In this document: positions 35,947-45,033 of the stretch, one piece after another | How positions within the stretch are numbered: the stretch's first letter is position 1 | Layout: each line of letters begins with the position of its first letter | Source of the DNA: Yoonia maritima | Lineage (GTDB): Bacteria; Pseudomonadota; Alphaproteobacteria; Rhodobacterales; Rhodobacteraceae | DNA: 64,000 nt | Direction of reading: 5' to 3' | NCBI RefSeq assembly: GCF_003003285.1 | Contig: NZ_PVTP01000006.1 | Coordinates: 62,001-126,000 of the forward strand | The notes under the pieces: generated by a model | What the model was told of the DNA's origin: nothing | What the model saw: only the letters and a program-made list of their open reading frames with translations | The model's database searches: none | Made by a program: the position numbers and the translations under genes

Positions 35947-36626
35947 TATTTCTTTGATCGCCAAGTACCGAGCCATCGCGAGATGCGGCCCCTACTCTCC
36001 GCGATATCTGCCTGAACTTCGTCCACACGATGACCAGCGCTATCCATTATAGGATCAACCGTACGTTCACGAAACTGACGCCACATAGCACGTATAAACG
36101 CAATGGCTGCCATAAGGGCGACAAAGAAAAATATGTTGAACCAAGGAATGATAGTCACGTTCGGACTATCAACAGGACGGATCGCGACTGCGTTGGGAAA
36201 AGCTGAGAAGTATTCGTTGCGCCAACCGTAATGGGTCACTACTGCCCATTTCGGTTGTTCAGGGGTCGAACGCAAATCGTCAGCCTCGGTTTGTAGCGAT
36301 GCCGTGTCGAACTTGAAATAGAACGGCCAAGACCATCCTGTATCCTCATTACGATAAACCATAACTTCGGTTGTATCGCGCGGCACAAATCCCAGAAGGT
36401 AGGTTTTCTTTTTAACCGTCTGTATGAACTGAACGTCGCGATTGATGATCGTGGCAGACTGGTCATCCGGACGCGCCCAAAAAATGCGGGTCCAATCGTT
36501 CAGATCTTGGCGTTCTTGGTATGTGTTCACAACGCGCACTATGTCGTGCTGCGGCAGAGCATAATGCAGGATGACCCAGCCAAACATGAATACAAGAACC
36601 CGAAAAGCGATCTTAATGCGGTGCAT
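35946..36626 (-). CDS. membrane protein of unknown function (DUF1523-like)
   Basis: A 226-residue protein with an N-terminal membrane anchor (residues 5-25, followed by HYALPQHDIVRVVNTYQ), a periplasmic-type middle region, a second helix near residues 165-188 and a cytoplasmic basic tail. The segment ALPQHDIVRVVNTY resembles the uncharacterised DUF1523 family of roseobacters; I am fairly but not fully sure. It is the last gene of the nine-gene operon, 10 bp after the preceding gene and ending in a terminator. Confidence 0.75.
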   Translation of the reverse strand: MHRIKIAFRVLVFMFGWVILHYALPQHDIVRVVNTYQERQDLNDWTRIFWARPDDQSATIINRDVQFIQTVKKKTYLLGFVPRDTTEVMVYRNEDTGWSWPFYFKFDTASLQTEADDLRSTPEQPKWAVVTHYGWRNEYFSAFPNAVAIRPVDSPNVTIIPWFNIFFFVALMAAIAFIRAMWRQFRERTVDPIMDSAGHRVDEVQADIAESRGRISRWLGTWRSKK

Positions 36627-36636
36627 AGGAATTCCT

Positions 36637-36912
36637 TTAGTTCTCGTTAATCATATAGATAATGGCGGCGATGGCGATGGTAGGAACGACATAAACAAGC
36701 CCGATCAATTTGGGTCGGATCGAACTATTATAGGCCGCAATTCCCTCAGCGACATAGGCATCACGGGCGTCTTCATCAACATTGTCTGGGTGATCGGCGT
36801 CAAATTCTTTTTCTAGCCGCTCACGTCTGACCGACCGCGAATAGACCGAGATCATCAGATACAGCACACTTAGCCCGACAAAGCCGAACACGATTAGTCG
36901 AATAAATCCCAT
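36637..36912 (-). CDS. small membrane protein of unknown function
   Basis: A 91-residue protein with a hydrophobic helix at each end (GFIRLIVFGFVGLSVLYLMI and LIGLVYVVPTIAIAAIIYMI) and a charged middle (residues 27-66), predicting a hairpin in the inner membrane. It overlaps the preceding gene by one base and precedes the DUF1523-like gene by 10 bp. Family not recognised. Confidence 0.75.
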   Translation of the reverse strand: MGFIRLIVFGFVGLSVLYLMISVYSRSVRRERLEKEFDADHPDNVDEDARDAYVAEGIAAYNSSIRPKLIGLVYVVPTIAIAAIIYMINEN

Positions 36913-38261
36913 CAGCTCCTCCTACCGAGCGCGCCCCACGGGCCAACGCGGGTAATCAAATCAGGTTGCGCTTGCGGCCTTGGCTCCTCCATCGGGGCCT
37001 CGTGACCGTAAAGCGCTTGTCGGGTTCCAGCCTTATCTACCTGATATTCGCGATCAAGGAAATCAACGACATAAGCCCGCTTTTCGTCCGGCCATGTGGC
37101 GTAGGCGCGATAGAACACCTCTTTATGGCAGATGAACAGTTGCCTGATATCAAGCGGCGTAAGTTCGGCCAACAACATGTTTACCAAATCTGCATCCGCG
37201 TGTGGCTTAGCGCGAAGCGTATAGAAATACGCCGGGTGTTCAGACGTGATCTTGGGCCACGGACCGTCCTCTTCGGCCCATCGCAACAACGCGGCAAGCC
37301 CCTGCCAAGCCTCTGGCAGTTTCTGCGCATACTGTCTGCCCAATCGGCGCAGGTCGCGACGGGTCGCACCGGCAAGGTTTTCACCCATCGCGGCGGCGAC
37401 CTCCATCACGATGAAATCCATCTTCTGATGCAAAATCGCGGCGGCATCGACACCACGTGCGTCGATAATGGGTTCAACCAGATCGTTAATGCTTAGGAAC
37501 TTTGCAATGGCCGAACGATCCCTAAGGTCGAAGGTAAACCGAATAGGCAGGTCGTCAAAGTCGTCCTTATCGGTCGCGACAATCGCCGCAGGATGTTCAA
37601 CACCGCGAAACAGGTACATGCCGCCAAACAGATCTGTCCAATAGTTGTCCTGATCGAATTCCATCTGCTTTAGGCGGACCGGGTTGCGCACGACATCGCC
37701 CGTCTTTTTCGCCATGCCAATCATATCCGCGATCAGCACATCATCGAACCACGCATCCTGTTCAGACTTAAACCGATCGATCATCTTACCCAGCTTATCA
37801 GCCATCGCCACTGTGCCGCTGGTCGTATCAGCCTCGATCCGGACTTTACGAATATCAAAAAGGCGCGCCGGACTATCGGCCAAATAGACAGAGTTCACCA
37901 ATTCGCCCGCAACGGCATCGCGCGCGGTCAAGGCAAACAACTCTGATCTGTTTTCGTTGATAAACTGTTTGAGGATGCTGCGCGCAGTCGAAAACTTTGC
38001 ATTCAACAGCGGTGCGGTCGCCTGCTCTGTCGTCAGCAGAATAAACTGGCGGTTCACACCTGCGTGGTTCAGATAGAGATCATCACCGAACTCTTCACCC
38101 AACTCGGGGCTGAATCCAGAAATATCAATATGGAACACGTTCTGGGCCGTTTTACGCCCAATAAGATGCTTGAGCGCACGATTGTAGCGTTCAACCAACA
38201 CCGGACTATCCACCCGGATCAGGTTGCCAAACATCAGGCCTTTTTCGATTAGTCGATGCAT
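36912..38261 (-). CDS. conserved soluble protein of unknown function
   Basis: A 449-residue protein without signal peptide or membrane segments, starting MHRLIEKGLMFGNLIRVDSP. I recognise it only as a type of uncharacterised roseobacter protein that travels with an AAA+ ATPase. It contains mixed alpha/beta sequence with conserved-looking stretches such as YLNHAGVNRQFILLTTEQ and ELTPLDIRQLFICHKEVF. No catalytic motif is evident. Its role must be read from the operon: it could be an effector or adaptor of the AAA+ protein. Confidence 0.8.
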   Translation of the reverse strand: MHRLIEKGLMFGNLIRVDSPVLVERYNRALKHLIGRKTAQNVFHIDISGFSPELGEEFGDDLYLNHAGVNRQFILLTTEQATAPLLNAKFSTARSILKQFINENRSELFALTARDAVAGELVNSVYLADSPARLFDIRKVRIEADTTSGTVAMADKLGKMIDRFKSEQDAWFDDVLIADMIGMAKKTGDVVRNPVRLKQMEFDQDNYWTDLFGGMYLFRGVEHPAAIVATDKDDFDDLPIRFTFDLRDRSAIAKFLSINDLVEPIIDARGVDAAAILHQKMDFIVMEVAAAMGENLAGATRRDLRRLGRQYAQKLPEAWQGLAALLRWAEEDGPWPKITSEHPAYFYTLRAKPHADADLVNMLLAELTPLDIRQLFICHKEVFYRAYATWPDEKRAYVVDFLDREYQVDKAGTRQALYGHEAPMEEPRPQAQPDLITRVGPWGALGRRS

Positions 38262-38283
38262 GTTGCAACTCCGTTGGATAACG

Positions 38284-38628
38284 CTACCATGTTTCGCTCA
38301 CCCATTTTTTGGGTAAGCCAGCCAAAGACAATAGCATAATGGGCGTCCATATAATTGCTGCGATTAGGCCGAGACGCCCGAAGAATGCGATGTTCGCAGA
38401 CCAGCCGGGTACCATCATTTCCGCGAATGGCACCCCTTGCCATATGTAGAGAACAGCGAAAAAAGTCGCTGAAATCACAAACAGCAAGACCGTCGACACG
38501 AAGGCGTTTAGCAGTAGTGGTCTCACGCCTTCAGGTAATAACTTTGACATAAGACGCGGCACACCAAAAGCGAGCAACGCAAGTGTCACGGCCGGAACAA
38601 ATAAGCTGTCAGAAACAAAACTACCCAT
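38284..38628 (-). CDS. small integral membrane protein of unknown function
   Basis: A 114-residue protein with three hydrophobic segments (about residues 8-26, 40-64 and 80-104). It overlaps the preceding membrane-protein gene by 8 bp and is followed by a 22-bp gap to the 449-residue protein gene. No family recognised. Confidence 0.7.
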   Translation of the reverse strand: MGSFVSDSLFVPAVTLALLAFGVPRLMSKLLPEGVRPLLLNAFVSTVLLFVISATFFAVLYIWQGVPFAEMMVPGWSANIAFFGRLGLIAAIIWTPIMLLSLAGLPKKWVSETW

Positions 38629-38998
38629 CCAGCGAAGCCTTTATCGTCAAGTTGGGGCTTAGCAATGCCCAAACATAACGGCCGATGATCCATACGGCGC
38701 GTAGCAAAATAGCAGCGACACCACCGGACGACATTCCCAGACCATGCTCTACAACAAATCCGAGCGCCCCCAAATAGGTTGGAGAATGTTCAAAATGGTC
38801 CCAGCCAACGGCCACCAAACCAACCGGAAACGAAGCAATAAGCGTTACGCACAAAGCTCCAATCATTGCGAACGGCAACGCCAAAAGGACATGCAGTTTC
38901 TGCGTGATTAAACGGCCAGTTGCCCACCAGCCGACTGCACCTAACGAAAGCGATCCTGCCGCCATAACATAGACATCATGTGCCGATTGATGGCTCAA
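38621..38998 (-). CDS. small integral membrane protein of unknown function
   Basis: A 125-residue protein with three to four hydrophobic segments, beginning MSHQSAHDVYVMAAGSLSLG. It overlaps the AAA+ ATPase gene by 4 bp and the next membrane-protein gene by 8 bp, so all three should be translated together and may form a membrane platform for the ATPase. No family recognised. Confidence 0.7.
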   Translation of the reverse strand: MSHQSAHDVYVMAAGSLSLGAVGWWATGRLITQKLHVLLALPFAMIGALCVTLIASFPVGLVAVGWDHFEHSPTYLGALGFVVEHGLGMSSGGVAAILLRAVWIIGRYVWALLSPNLTIKASLDG

Positions 38999-40935
38999 CC
39001 TTTGCCCCCTAGATACCGCTTCTTCGCTTCTTCCTGACGACCAAAATCGCGGACCATGTTTTCAATCGCGACTTCGTCAGACTTATCTGCATAGCGGAAC
39101 TCACTGTCTGCGTAGCGGTTGATTTCTTGGATCACCATGTCAACCGTGATCGGCACGCGCAGGTCGGAAATCATGGCTTTCTTAGTGTCATAGTCTTTGA
39201 ACATAAACAGATCGGGATTTTCCATCCATTCGTCAGGCAGTTCAAAGTCCATCGCGCGAACCTTCACCGCGTCAGTGATGTTCTTAATCGCACGGCCTGT
39301 AAAACGCGGATCAGCCTCTTGAATCGCTTTCAGATAGGTCCCCATTTTGGCAATTGTATCAAGCGTGCCAATCTCAGACGAAACACGGTCATAGACATTC
39401 AGCAAGCCAACCTCTTTGGGCCGCGAGTGTCCCTCGAACGATGCGGCGACTGCCTTTTTGATCTCTTGCGCGCTAAACACTTCATGCGCACCGACTGGGA
39501 TCTCGTGGTTCTTGCCCATCAGCAAGTAAAGAATGTCGATATAGTCTTCGCGCGTTTGCGGACCATCGACCAAGAAACGCACTCCAGCGCGCTGACGCAG
39601 TGCATCATCGACGTTTTCAGGATAGTTTGAGAACATGCCAAACGTACAGTTGCCGCGGACAACGGTGTTCGCACCGGCAAAGCTTTCCATCAGCACGGCG
39701 GTGATTTCTAGCTGGCCAGCAGATGACTGACGGTCCCCCCGTTTCCCCGCAAGCTGGTCAATGTCATCAATCGTGCCAAAGCCGATCACATGCGGATCAA
39801 GCACGTTGTTGATGAACGCCTTGGCGTTCTGACCAGATTTACCCTGATAGCTATCAATATTGTCGGTCGAAAGGTTCTGATAGCGGAACGGATAGCCCGC
39901 GACCTGACAGTAATCGTTCACCAAGCCAGCCATCATTTGAATCAGTGTCGTCTTACCCGTCCCCGGCTTACCGTCACCCATAAAGGTAAAGATAAACCCA
40001 CCAAGTTCCGCAAACGGGTTCAGCTTGCGATCAAAGTCATAGGCCATGACCATTTTGGCCAGTTTCATCGCCTGATATTTGGCAATGTGGTTACCGACGA
40101 CCTCGTTCGGTTTCTTAAAGGTCATGGTCAGGGCAGAACCCTTGGCCTTGCGGGCTGGGGTAAAGCCCTGAACGGTGAAATCGTCAGCCTCAACATGCCA
40201 GCTGGAATTATTGAACGCGACCATATGCGGGGCCGTGCTTGCACGCTGCGCCACTCGATCCATCAGTTGCTCGCAATAAGCCAGCATAGTCGCAATCAAA
40301 GTGGCCTCGTCCTTGGCAAATTGACCCAGCTTCTGATCCAGCTCCCAAATCGCACCGTGCAATGCTAAGGGGGCATTATCGGTCAAAACCTCATCGACAG
40401 GCCCGACTTCAACGCTGGTTTCTGTGCCATGGCTTGCCAACAAAAATGACGTGGCATTCGCTAATGTATACAGTGTGATCAGACTCTCGGCTGCCAGATA
40501 CTCTGCAAATTCGACGGACCTTTCCGATGGCAAACGCCCCTCAAGATTGACGCGTTTTAACTCGGTCAAGGGCGTCTGATCAGAATAAGCCTCTGCCACG
40601 GCCAAAGCGATGGACATCGCACGGCGCAACGCATGCGCCACGGATGCCTGCGCAGGTGAAGTCAGCGGATCATCGTCGTCCGTTTCCGCAAGACGATCAA
40701 GCAGGCGAACACCACCAGCAGGTGCCGATGTACGCGACAGCAATCCAGGTGTTGTAGAACGGAACCGACGACGGGTCGCAGCCACATCCGGCGACTTCTC
40801 GGGCGTTTCCAATGACAAACGCGCCTTCGCCAAACGAGGACTATGATCCAACCGCATCAACATCTCGGCCACTGGCATATAGTGTTTGCGGATATCGTCT
40901 TCACGCAGTTCCATTTGATCGCTTGTCTGGCTCAT
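38995..40935 (-). CDS. AAA+ ATPase of unknown system
   Basis: A 646-residue protein. The first 300 residues are a helical, charged domain without known motifs. The AAA+ core follows: Walker A GKPGTGKT at 322-329, Walker B VIGFGTIDDID near 383-393, and an arginine-rich segment (DDALRQRAGVRF) suited to an Arg finger. The C-terminal 130 residues are again family-specific (ending RYLGGKG). It is cytoplasmic. The tight packing with three small membrane proteins, a coiled-coil protein and two large soluble proteins suggests a membrane-linked remodelling machine. The function is unknown. Confidence 0.85.
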   Translation of the reverse strand: MSQTSDQMELREDDIRKHYMPVAEMLMRLDHSPRLAKARLSLETPEKSPDVAATRRRFRSTTPGLLSRTSAPAGGVRLLDRLAETDDDDPLTSPAQASVAHALRRAMSIALAVAEAYSDQTPLTELKRVNLEGRLPSERSVEFAEYLAAESLITLYTLANATSFLLASHGTETSVEVGPVDEVLTDNAPLALHGAIWELDQKLGQFAKDEATLIATMLAYCEQLMDRVAQRASTAPHMVAFNNSSWHVEADDFTVQGFTPARKAKGSALTMTFKKPNEVVGNHIAKYQAMKLAKMVMAYDFDRKLNPFAELGGFIFTFMGDGKPGTGKTTLIQMMAGLVNDYCQVAGYPFRYQNLSTDNIDSYQGKSGQNAKAFINNVLDPHVIGFGTIDDIDQLAGKRGDRQSSAGQLEITAVLMESFAGANTVVRGNCTFGMFSNYPENVDDALRQRAGVRFLVDGPQTREDYIDILYLLMGKNHEIPVGAHEVFSAQEIKKAVAASFEGHSRPKEVGLLNVYDRVSSEIGTLDTIAKMGTYLKAIQEADPRFTGRAIKNITDAVKVRAMDFELPDEWMENPDLFMFKDYDTKKAMISDLRVPITVDMVIQEINRYADSEFRYADKSDEVAIENMVRDFGRQEEAKKRYLGGKG

Positions 40936-40982
40936 ATCTCTTCTTTCAACTCATCTTGCTTAAAATACTCCCGCCGGAGGCC

Positions 40983-41004
40983 AACAAATTTAGCTAAATT
41001 TGTT
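40983..41004. repeat. perfect 22-bp palindrome with core CAAATTTAGCTAAATTTG
   Basis: The arms are exact inverted copies around AGCT. The same 18-bp core recurs at 52007-52024, and a version lacking CT lies at 24814-24828. Here it sits in the gap between two genes of the nine-gene operon, next to the motif GAGTATTTT (minus strand, 40962-40970). Confidence 0.8.
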
Positions 41005-41009
41005 CCTCG

Positions 41010-42125
41010 CTAACGATAGCTCAGCACGCGTCCGCTATCGCTGACGACAAACTTGCGGATATCGCTAAATCCATGCGGGTTCCGTTCAGCAAGCGCCTGA
41101 TAGGGGCGCTCTGGCATAATAAGGGATCGTTCCAACCGAGTGGCACCCAAGTTCGCACCACCCTGCTCGAACACATCGCGCGCAAAAATCTGTCGCTCAA
41201 CCGACCCGAACCAGCCTGACTTCACATGCTCAACACGTTCGGCGACCAGTTCTTCTTCGGACCACACAAGCGCCCAATCTTCACCGACAGGGGCATTCGC
41301 TGCCTCTAGTACCTCGCGTAGCGGACCCGATTGGCGAGTAAAGGCGTTGCTATACATCGGACCAATGTGGAACCGGCGCAGGCGCGTTGGATGCAGGTCG
41401 TCGAAATCTTCGTCAAAGCCCTTTGCGATCGTCAGCAGCTTTAACCCTGCAACCGACTGCGCCATCAGATGCGCTTGGGCTTCGGGCCAGCGGCGTTCAT
41501 CTTTGGGCAGACCAGTGCGGCCAGTATCTTCGACGTCCATGATATAGATCGTCGGCAGATTGATCTGGCTATCATAAACGGCCCAGTGCACTTGAAACAC
41601 ACGGCGGTCGGCCTTGTTTTCGACCCAAACAGCCTGCGGATCGTTACGTGCCCAAAACTGGTCACCGCGCAAAAGCTCTTCGTAATATAGTCGCTGTGAC
41701 AACGCATATTGCAGCTTCGTCGGGATTTCCTGTTCGCTTAGGATGACCCGCACCATTTGGTCCTTCAGATCATCCGTACTTGGCATCGACCCAAGATGGC
41801 GTTCGGCCTGAAGCGCGTCATTCGCCATCTCAAGCAATTCTTGGTAAACAGGAAACCCGCTTTCCACCCGGTCGAAGGTCAACTTGCCTGCATAGGCAAA
41901 CCGTCCCGAAAAATGGTATTTGTGGGCCAGCGCTGTGAAGGTCCAATTCAAACCAACAAGGTATTGCGCCAAGGCCTCGATATCACGCCGAGAGAAACGC
42001 CCCTCGGCCTCCATCGTCGCGGCGACCTTGGTTAGATAGCCCGTGATCCGTTGAAACTTGCCAAAATACCGACGGGTCACGCGGGTATCTTCGAGTTTCA
42101 TGTGGTCGGCTTGGAGATTAGTCAT
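41010..42125 (-). CDS. conserved soluble protein of unknown function
   Basis: A 371-residue protein with no signal peptide or membrane helix. It starts MTNLQADHMKLEDTRVTRR when the ATG at 42125, overlapping the upstream membrane-protein gene by 8 bp, is used. The sequence is mostly helical in the first 150 residues (ITGYLTKVAATMEAEGRFSRRDIEALAQ) and mixed after that (INLPTIYIMDVEDTGRTG). No catalytic motif is evident. It is 74 bp upstream of the AAA+ gene. Confidence 0.75.
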   Translation of the reverse strand: MTNLQADHMKLEDTRVTRRYFGKFQRITGYLTKVAATMEAEGRFSRRDIEALAQYLVGLNWTFTALAHKYHFSGRFAYAGKLTFDRVESGFPVYQELLEMANDALQAERHLGSMPSTDDLKDQMVRVILSEQEIPTKLQYALSQRLYYEELLRGDQFWARNDPQAVWVENKADRRVFQVHWAVYDSQINLPTIYIMDVEDTGRTGLPKDERRWPEAQAHLMAQSVAGLKLLTIAKGFDEDFDDLHPTRLRRFHIGPMYSNAFTRQSGPLREVLEAANAPVGEDWALVWSEEELVAERVEHVKSGWFGSVERQIFARDVFEQGGANLGATRLERSLIMPERPYQALAERNPHGFSDIRKFVVSDSGRVLSYR

Positions 42126-42477
42126 TATGTTTCTCACCACTCCCGTAAAACGGGAGAGTATTTGCTATGCCCTTCCAAAGGATGCGGATAATCTCGCCAA
42201 GTTCGAGTTCCGTTCCGTGATATACTGAACGTTTAGCCCGCTTCATCAACTGCAATCCTGTCGGGACAAAAAATAGAAAAAATACCCACATCCACCAAAA
42301 CATTGCGCCGAACATAAAGGTAAATTTCACCAAATCTGAACCTTCGGCTTCGTAAGCATGTAAAAAGTGTAGCAAAAAGATAAGCGGACTCATAAAGATA
42401 GTGGTAAGTAGCATGAACAGGCACAATCCGATCCAAGCGTTGAAATAGCTCACAAAGCTAAATCCGCTGTCGCTCAA
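42118..42477 (-). CDS. membrane protein of unknown function
   Basis: A 119-residue protein with two long hydrophobic segments (residues about 12-40 and 52-72, rich in Trp and Phe: MFWWMWVFFLFFVP) and a charged C-terminus. It overlaps the coiled-coil protein gene by 4 bp and the following gene by 8 bp. It probably anchors soluble partners of the operon in the inner membrane. Confidence 0.72.
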   Translation of the reverse strand: MSDSGFSFVSYFNAWIGLCLFMLLTTIFMSPLIFLLHFLHAYEAEGSDLVKFTFMFGAMFWWMWVFFLFFVPTGLQLMKRAKRSVYHGTELELGEIIRILWKGIANTLPFYGSGEKHND

Positions 42478-43556
42478 GAATCAGCCCCATATTGATTGCT
42501 GTCGTGCTTTTCGACGATCTGTTGGAAGCGGCGCACAAAGCGTTCGTCTGCTTTCGCCTTTTGCTCAAGTATCTCGCGGGCAAAGACCATGTGGTCTTCG
42601 TGAGCTTCCATCATGTCGGCCATGCGCGCGTTAGTCGCGGCACCGATGGCGGCCATTGCGGTTTGGGCCTCTTGGTCGGTTTTTACGCCGATTTCGTTGA
42701 TCTTGTGCGCGACGTCCTGCTGCTGTGCAGTTTTCAAAGACTTGGACAGGGCGTCGTACAGCACAACACGCTGCTTCGTGTCTGTTTGCAGTTTGTTGAT
42801 CAGCACCATCTGCGTCGCCGCTTGGTTCTGCAAACTGTCGATCCAGGTTTTACCCTTTTCGATATAACGCTCTAGCGTCTGGGATTTTGCTAGTTTCACT
42901 TGCTCTTGCTGGACCATGTCGTTGTAGCTGGCATTCAACCCAGCCAATTCGGTTTCCAGTTTCGTACGCGCCGCGGCGTCTTGTTCAACTGAAATTTTAC
43001 CTTCAAGCGTGATGATCTGCGGGTCAACGGCCAAGATGTCAGCGCGGATTGCTTCCAGCTCACCAACAACCGCTTCGCGTTCTTGCAAGGTACCACCAAG
43101 GTTCTTTTCGACACTAGTTTTCTGTTCATTCAGCACAGCTAGCTGGCCTTCAAGCAGCTTCATGATCACGTCAGATTTGCTGATCAAATCCTGCAATTTA
43201 TCATCAATTGATGCCGTGCGCATACGTTCCTGGCGCATGCTGTCGGCCTTGGCCTTGCTGAAAATCCCGATAAAGGTTTCCATGCCAGTCTTAGACCGCA
43301 TTTCATCAAAGTCTTTGGAAAATGCGGATGTCACATCGTCCAAGCCCATAATCAGCTCTGCGATGTTTGCGTTCATGAGGTCTGTATGTGCGTGCACTTC
43401 ATCAAGGCTGGCGTTCTCAATATCGACAGCGATGTCAGTGCCTTCGGCCATTTTTGTCCGCGCCGTTTCAATGCGGCTTGTCAGTTCTGAAATCTTGCTT
43501 TGTGCGGCTGCAACCTGTTCTTGCGATTCCTGAATCTGGGTCTGAAAATCGGCCAT
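42474..43556 (-). CDS. long coiled-coil protein of unknown function
   Basis: A 360-residue, largely helical protein, first gene of the operon. Heptad-rich stretches run through residues 1-50 (QESQEQVAAAQSKISELTSR) and 120-330. The helical C-terminal part (LERYIEKGKTWIDSLQNQAA, then QDVAHKINEIG) recalls TelA-like toxic-anion resistance proteins in style, but I cannot claim membership. It is cytoplasmic, with no signal peptide. The upstream 130 bp to the L,D-transpeptidase gene probably holds the operon promoter. Confidence 0.78.
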   Translation of the reverse strand: MADFQTQIQESQEQVAAAQSKISELTSRIETARTKMAEGTDIAVDIENASLDEVHAHTDLMNANIAELIMGLDDVTSAFSKDFDEMRSKTGMETFIGIFSKAKADSMRQERMRTASIDDKLQDLISKSDVIMKLLEGQLAVLNEQKTSVEKNLGGTLQEREAVVGELEAIRADILAVDPQIITLEGKISVEQDAAARTKLETELAGLNASYNDMVQQEQVKLAKSQTLERYIEKGKTWIDSLQNQAATQMVLINKLQTDTKQRVVLYDALSKSLKTAQQQDVAHKINEIGVKTDQEAQTAMAAIGAATNARMADMMEAHEDHMVFAREILEQKAKADERFVRRFQQIVEKHDSNQYGADS

Positions 43557-43687
43557 TAAAATATCCCTCTTTTATTCTGTGTTAACAGTCATGTAGGGAC
43601 TGCCACTGTATTTTTCAAACGCACGGTATACTAAACCGCACCCGTTCGGGCGCAATTCTTACAAGACCTACCAGCAAAATAAAGCGC

Positions 43688-44476
43688 TTAAGCGTCGTCA
43701 AAAACTGGCGGGTGGTCCATCGCTACGGCTTCTGGCCCCAACAGTTCTTCTGCGTCGATAATTTTAGGCGGCAATTCAATGCCGCGCTCAAAGTTTTCGG
43801 GGTCAACGCGTAAAGATTCCTCTTGTCCACGGATATGGACCTTCATCGGCGTATCGATCTGATCGAACAGGTGAATGACATCTTGATTGAACATACGAAT
43901 ACAGCCGGCGGAACCAGAATTCCCGATAGATTCCAAATCGTTCGTGCCGTGGATGCGATAGTAAGTGTCGCGCGAACCACGGTACAAATACAATGCACGT
44001 GCGCCCAGCGGGCTACGCAGACCACCTGGAATACCAGCAGCCAAATCCCCATACACTTCAGGTTCAGTACGCAACATATTCGCGGTCGGTGTCCAGCCCG
44101 GCCACTTTCGTTTCATACGGATTGTCGCGTTTCCGCGTATCGATTTACCGGCGCGACCAACCCCAACGGGGTAGCGTGTCGTCGTACCATCGTCGCGGAC
44201 ATGGTATAAAAACTTGGCGTATGGATCCACATCTATCGTATTTCCGCGCTGCTCTCCGTTATAAATTCCGGATACACGACGGTTTACACCTTGCAGGTAT
44301 TTTGACGGAATTCCGGGCAGCCGATACCCTGCGTCCTCGATTGGTCCATACCCATCGAGAAACTCTACTGGAGGCGGCAGTTCTTCTTCGGCAACGCGTG
44401 GCGTACAAGCCGCTGCGGTGCTGGCCAGCATCATCGCTCCAAAAGATCGACGCGTTAGAATTGTCAAAGATCGCAT
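43688..44476 (-). CDS. L,D-transpeptidase (YkuD family)
   Basis: A 262-residue exported enzyme that crosslinks peptidoglycan or attaches proteins to it. The N-terminus MRSLTILTRRSFGAMMLAST has a twin-arginine-like RRSF motif, and TAAAC could be a lipobox-like site. The YkuD catalytic block reads HGTNDLESIGNSGSAGCIRM, with the catalytic Cys and Arg and the usual His before it replaced by Ala, as in several alphaproteobacterial members. The ATG at 44476 gives the signal sequence; an upstream one at 44488 is possible. It lies 130 bp upstream of the nine-gene operon on the same strand. Confidence 0.9.
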   Translation of the reverse strand: MRSLTILTRRSFGAMMLASTAAACTPRVAEEELPPPVEFLDGYGPIEDAGYRLPGIPSKYLQGVNRRVSGIYNGEQRGNTIDVDPYAKFLYHVRDDGTTTRYPVGVGRAGKSIRGNATIRMKRKWPGWTPTANMLRTEPEVYGDLAAGIPGGLRSPLGARALYLYRGSRDTYYRIHGTNDLESIGNSGSAGCIRMFNQDVIHLFDQIDTPMKVHIRGQEESLRVDPENFERGIELPPKIIDAEELLGPEAVAMDHPPVFDDA

Positions 44477-45029
44477 ACACTCACCCAATATTTCGCTTTT
44501 GCCGTCTTAGCACTGCAGTTAGGCAAGGCAAAATAGCCAGCAAGCGGATTTCTGCGAATGCATTACAAATCGTGACAATCACGCACTGACGCAGCATGTT
44601 TCCAACGCAGTTAGTGTTTTGTCTGGCTTAACAAAGAGGCCTCATGCGACTTTAGTGTCCGCCGCGCCGATTTGTTAAAACGCTCTGGCGATGTGGTAAG
44701 CTCTGGGAACAGCGCTATCAGCTCATCATACGTATGCTGTTCTTGCTGGCTTACGCTTTCAGCAGACACAAGAAAGCTCTCACTGGCGATGCCCTCTGCA
44801 TAGATGATTTCATGCCGTTCAAAGACGATGTGAAAATACTCCACCTCGGTCCCAAATTTTTGATAGATTGTGTCACCGTTGACCAGATATTTAGCCGCGG
44901 CAAGAACCTCACCTTCACCAAACATGACCTGCGCCTGCCAACCGATCATAAGCATCCGATGCTGTGGGGACACCAACAGATCACGCTCGTTGCCCAGCGC
45001 GCCCTTCGAAATAACAATCGGCGCAAAAC

Positions 45030-45033
45030 GGCC
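45030..45033. repeat. target-site duplication GGCC (left copy)
   Basis: GGCC at 45030-45033 directly abuts the left end of the IS element. The same four bases lie at 46679-46682 directly after the right end. Confidence 0.85.
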
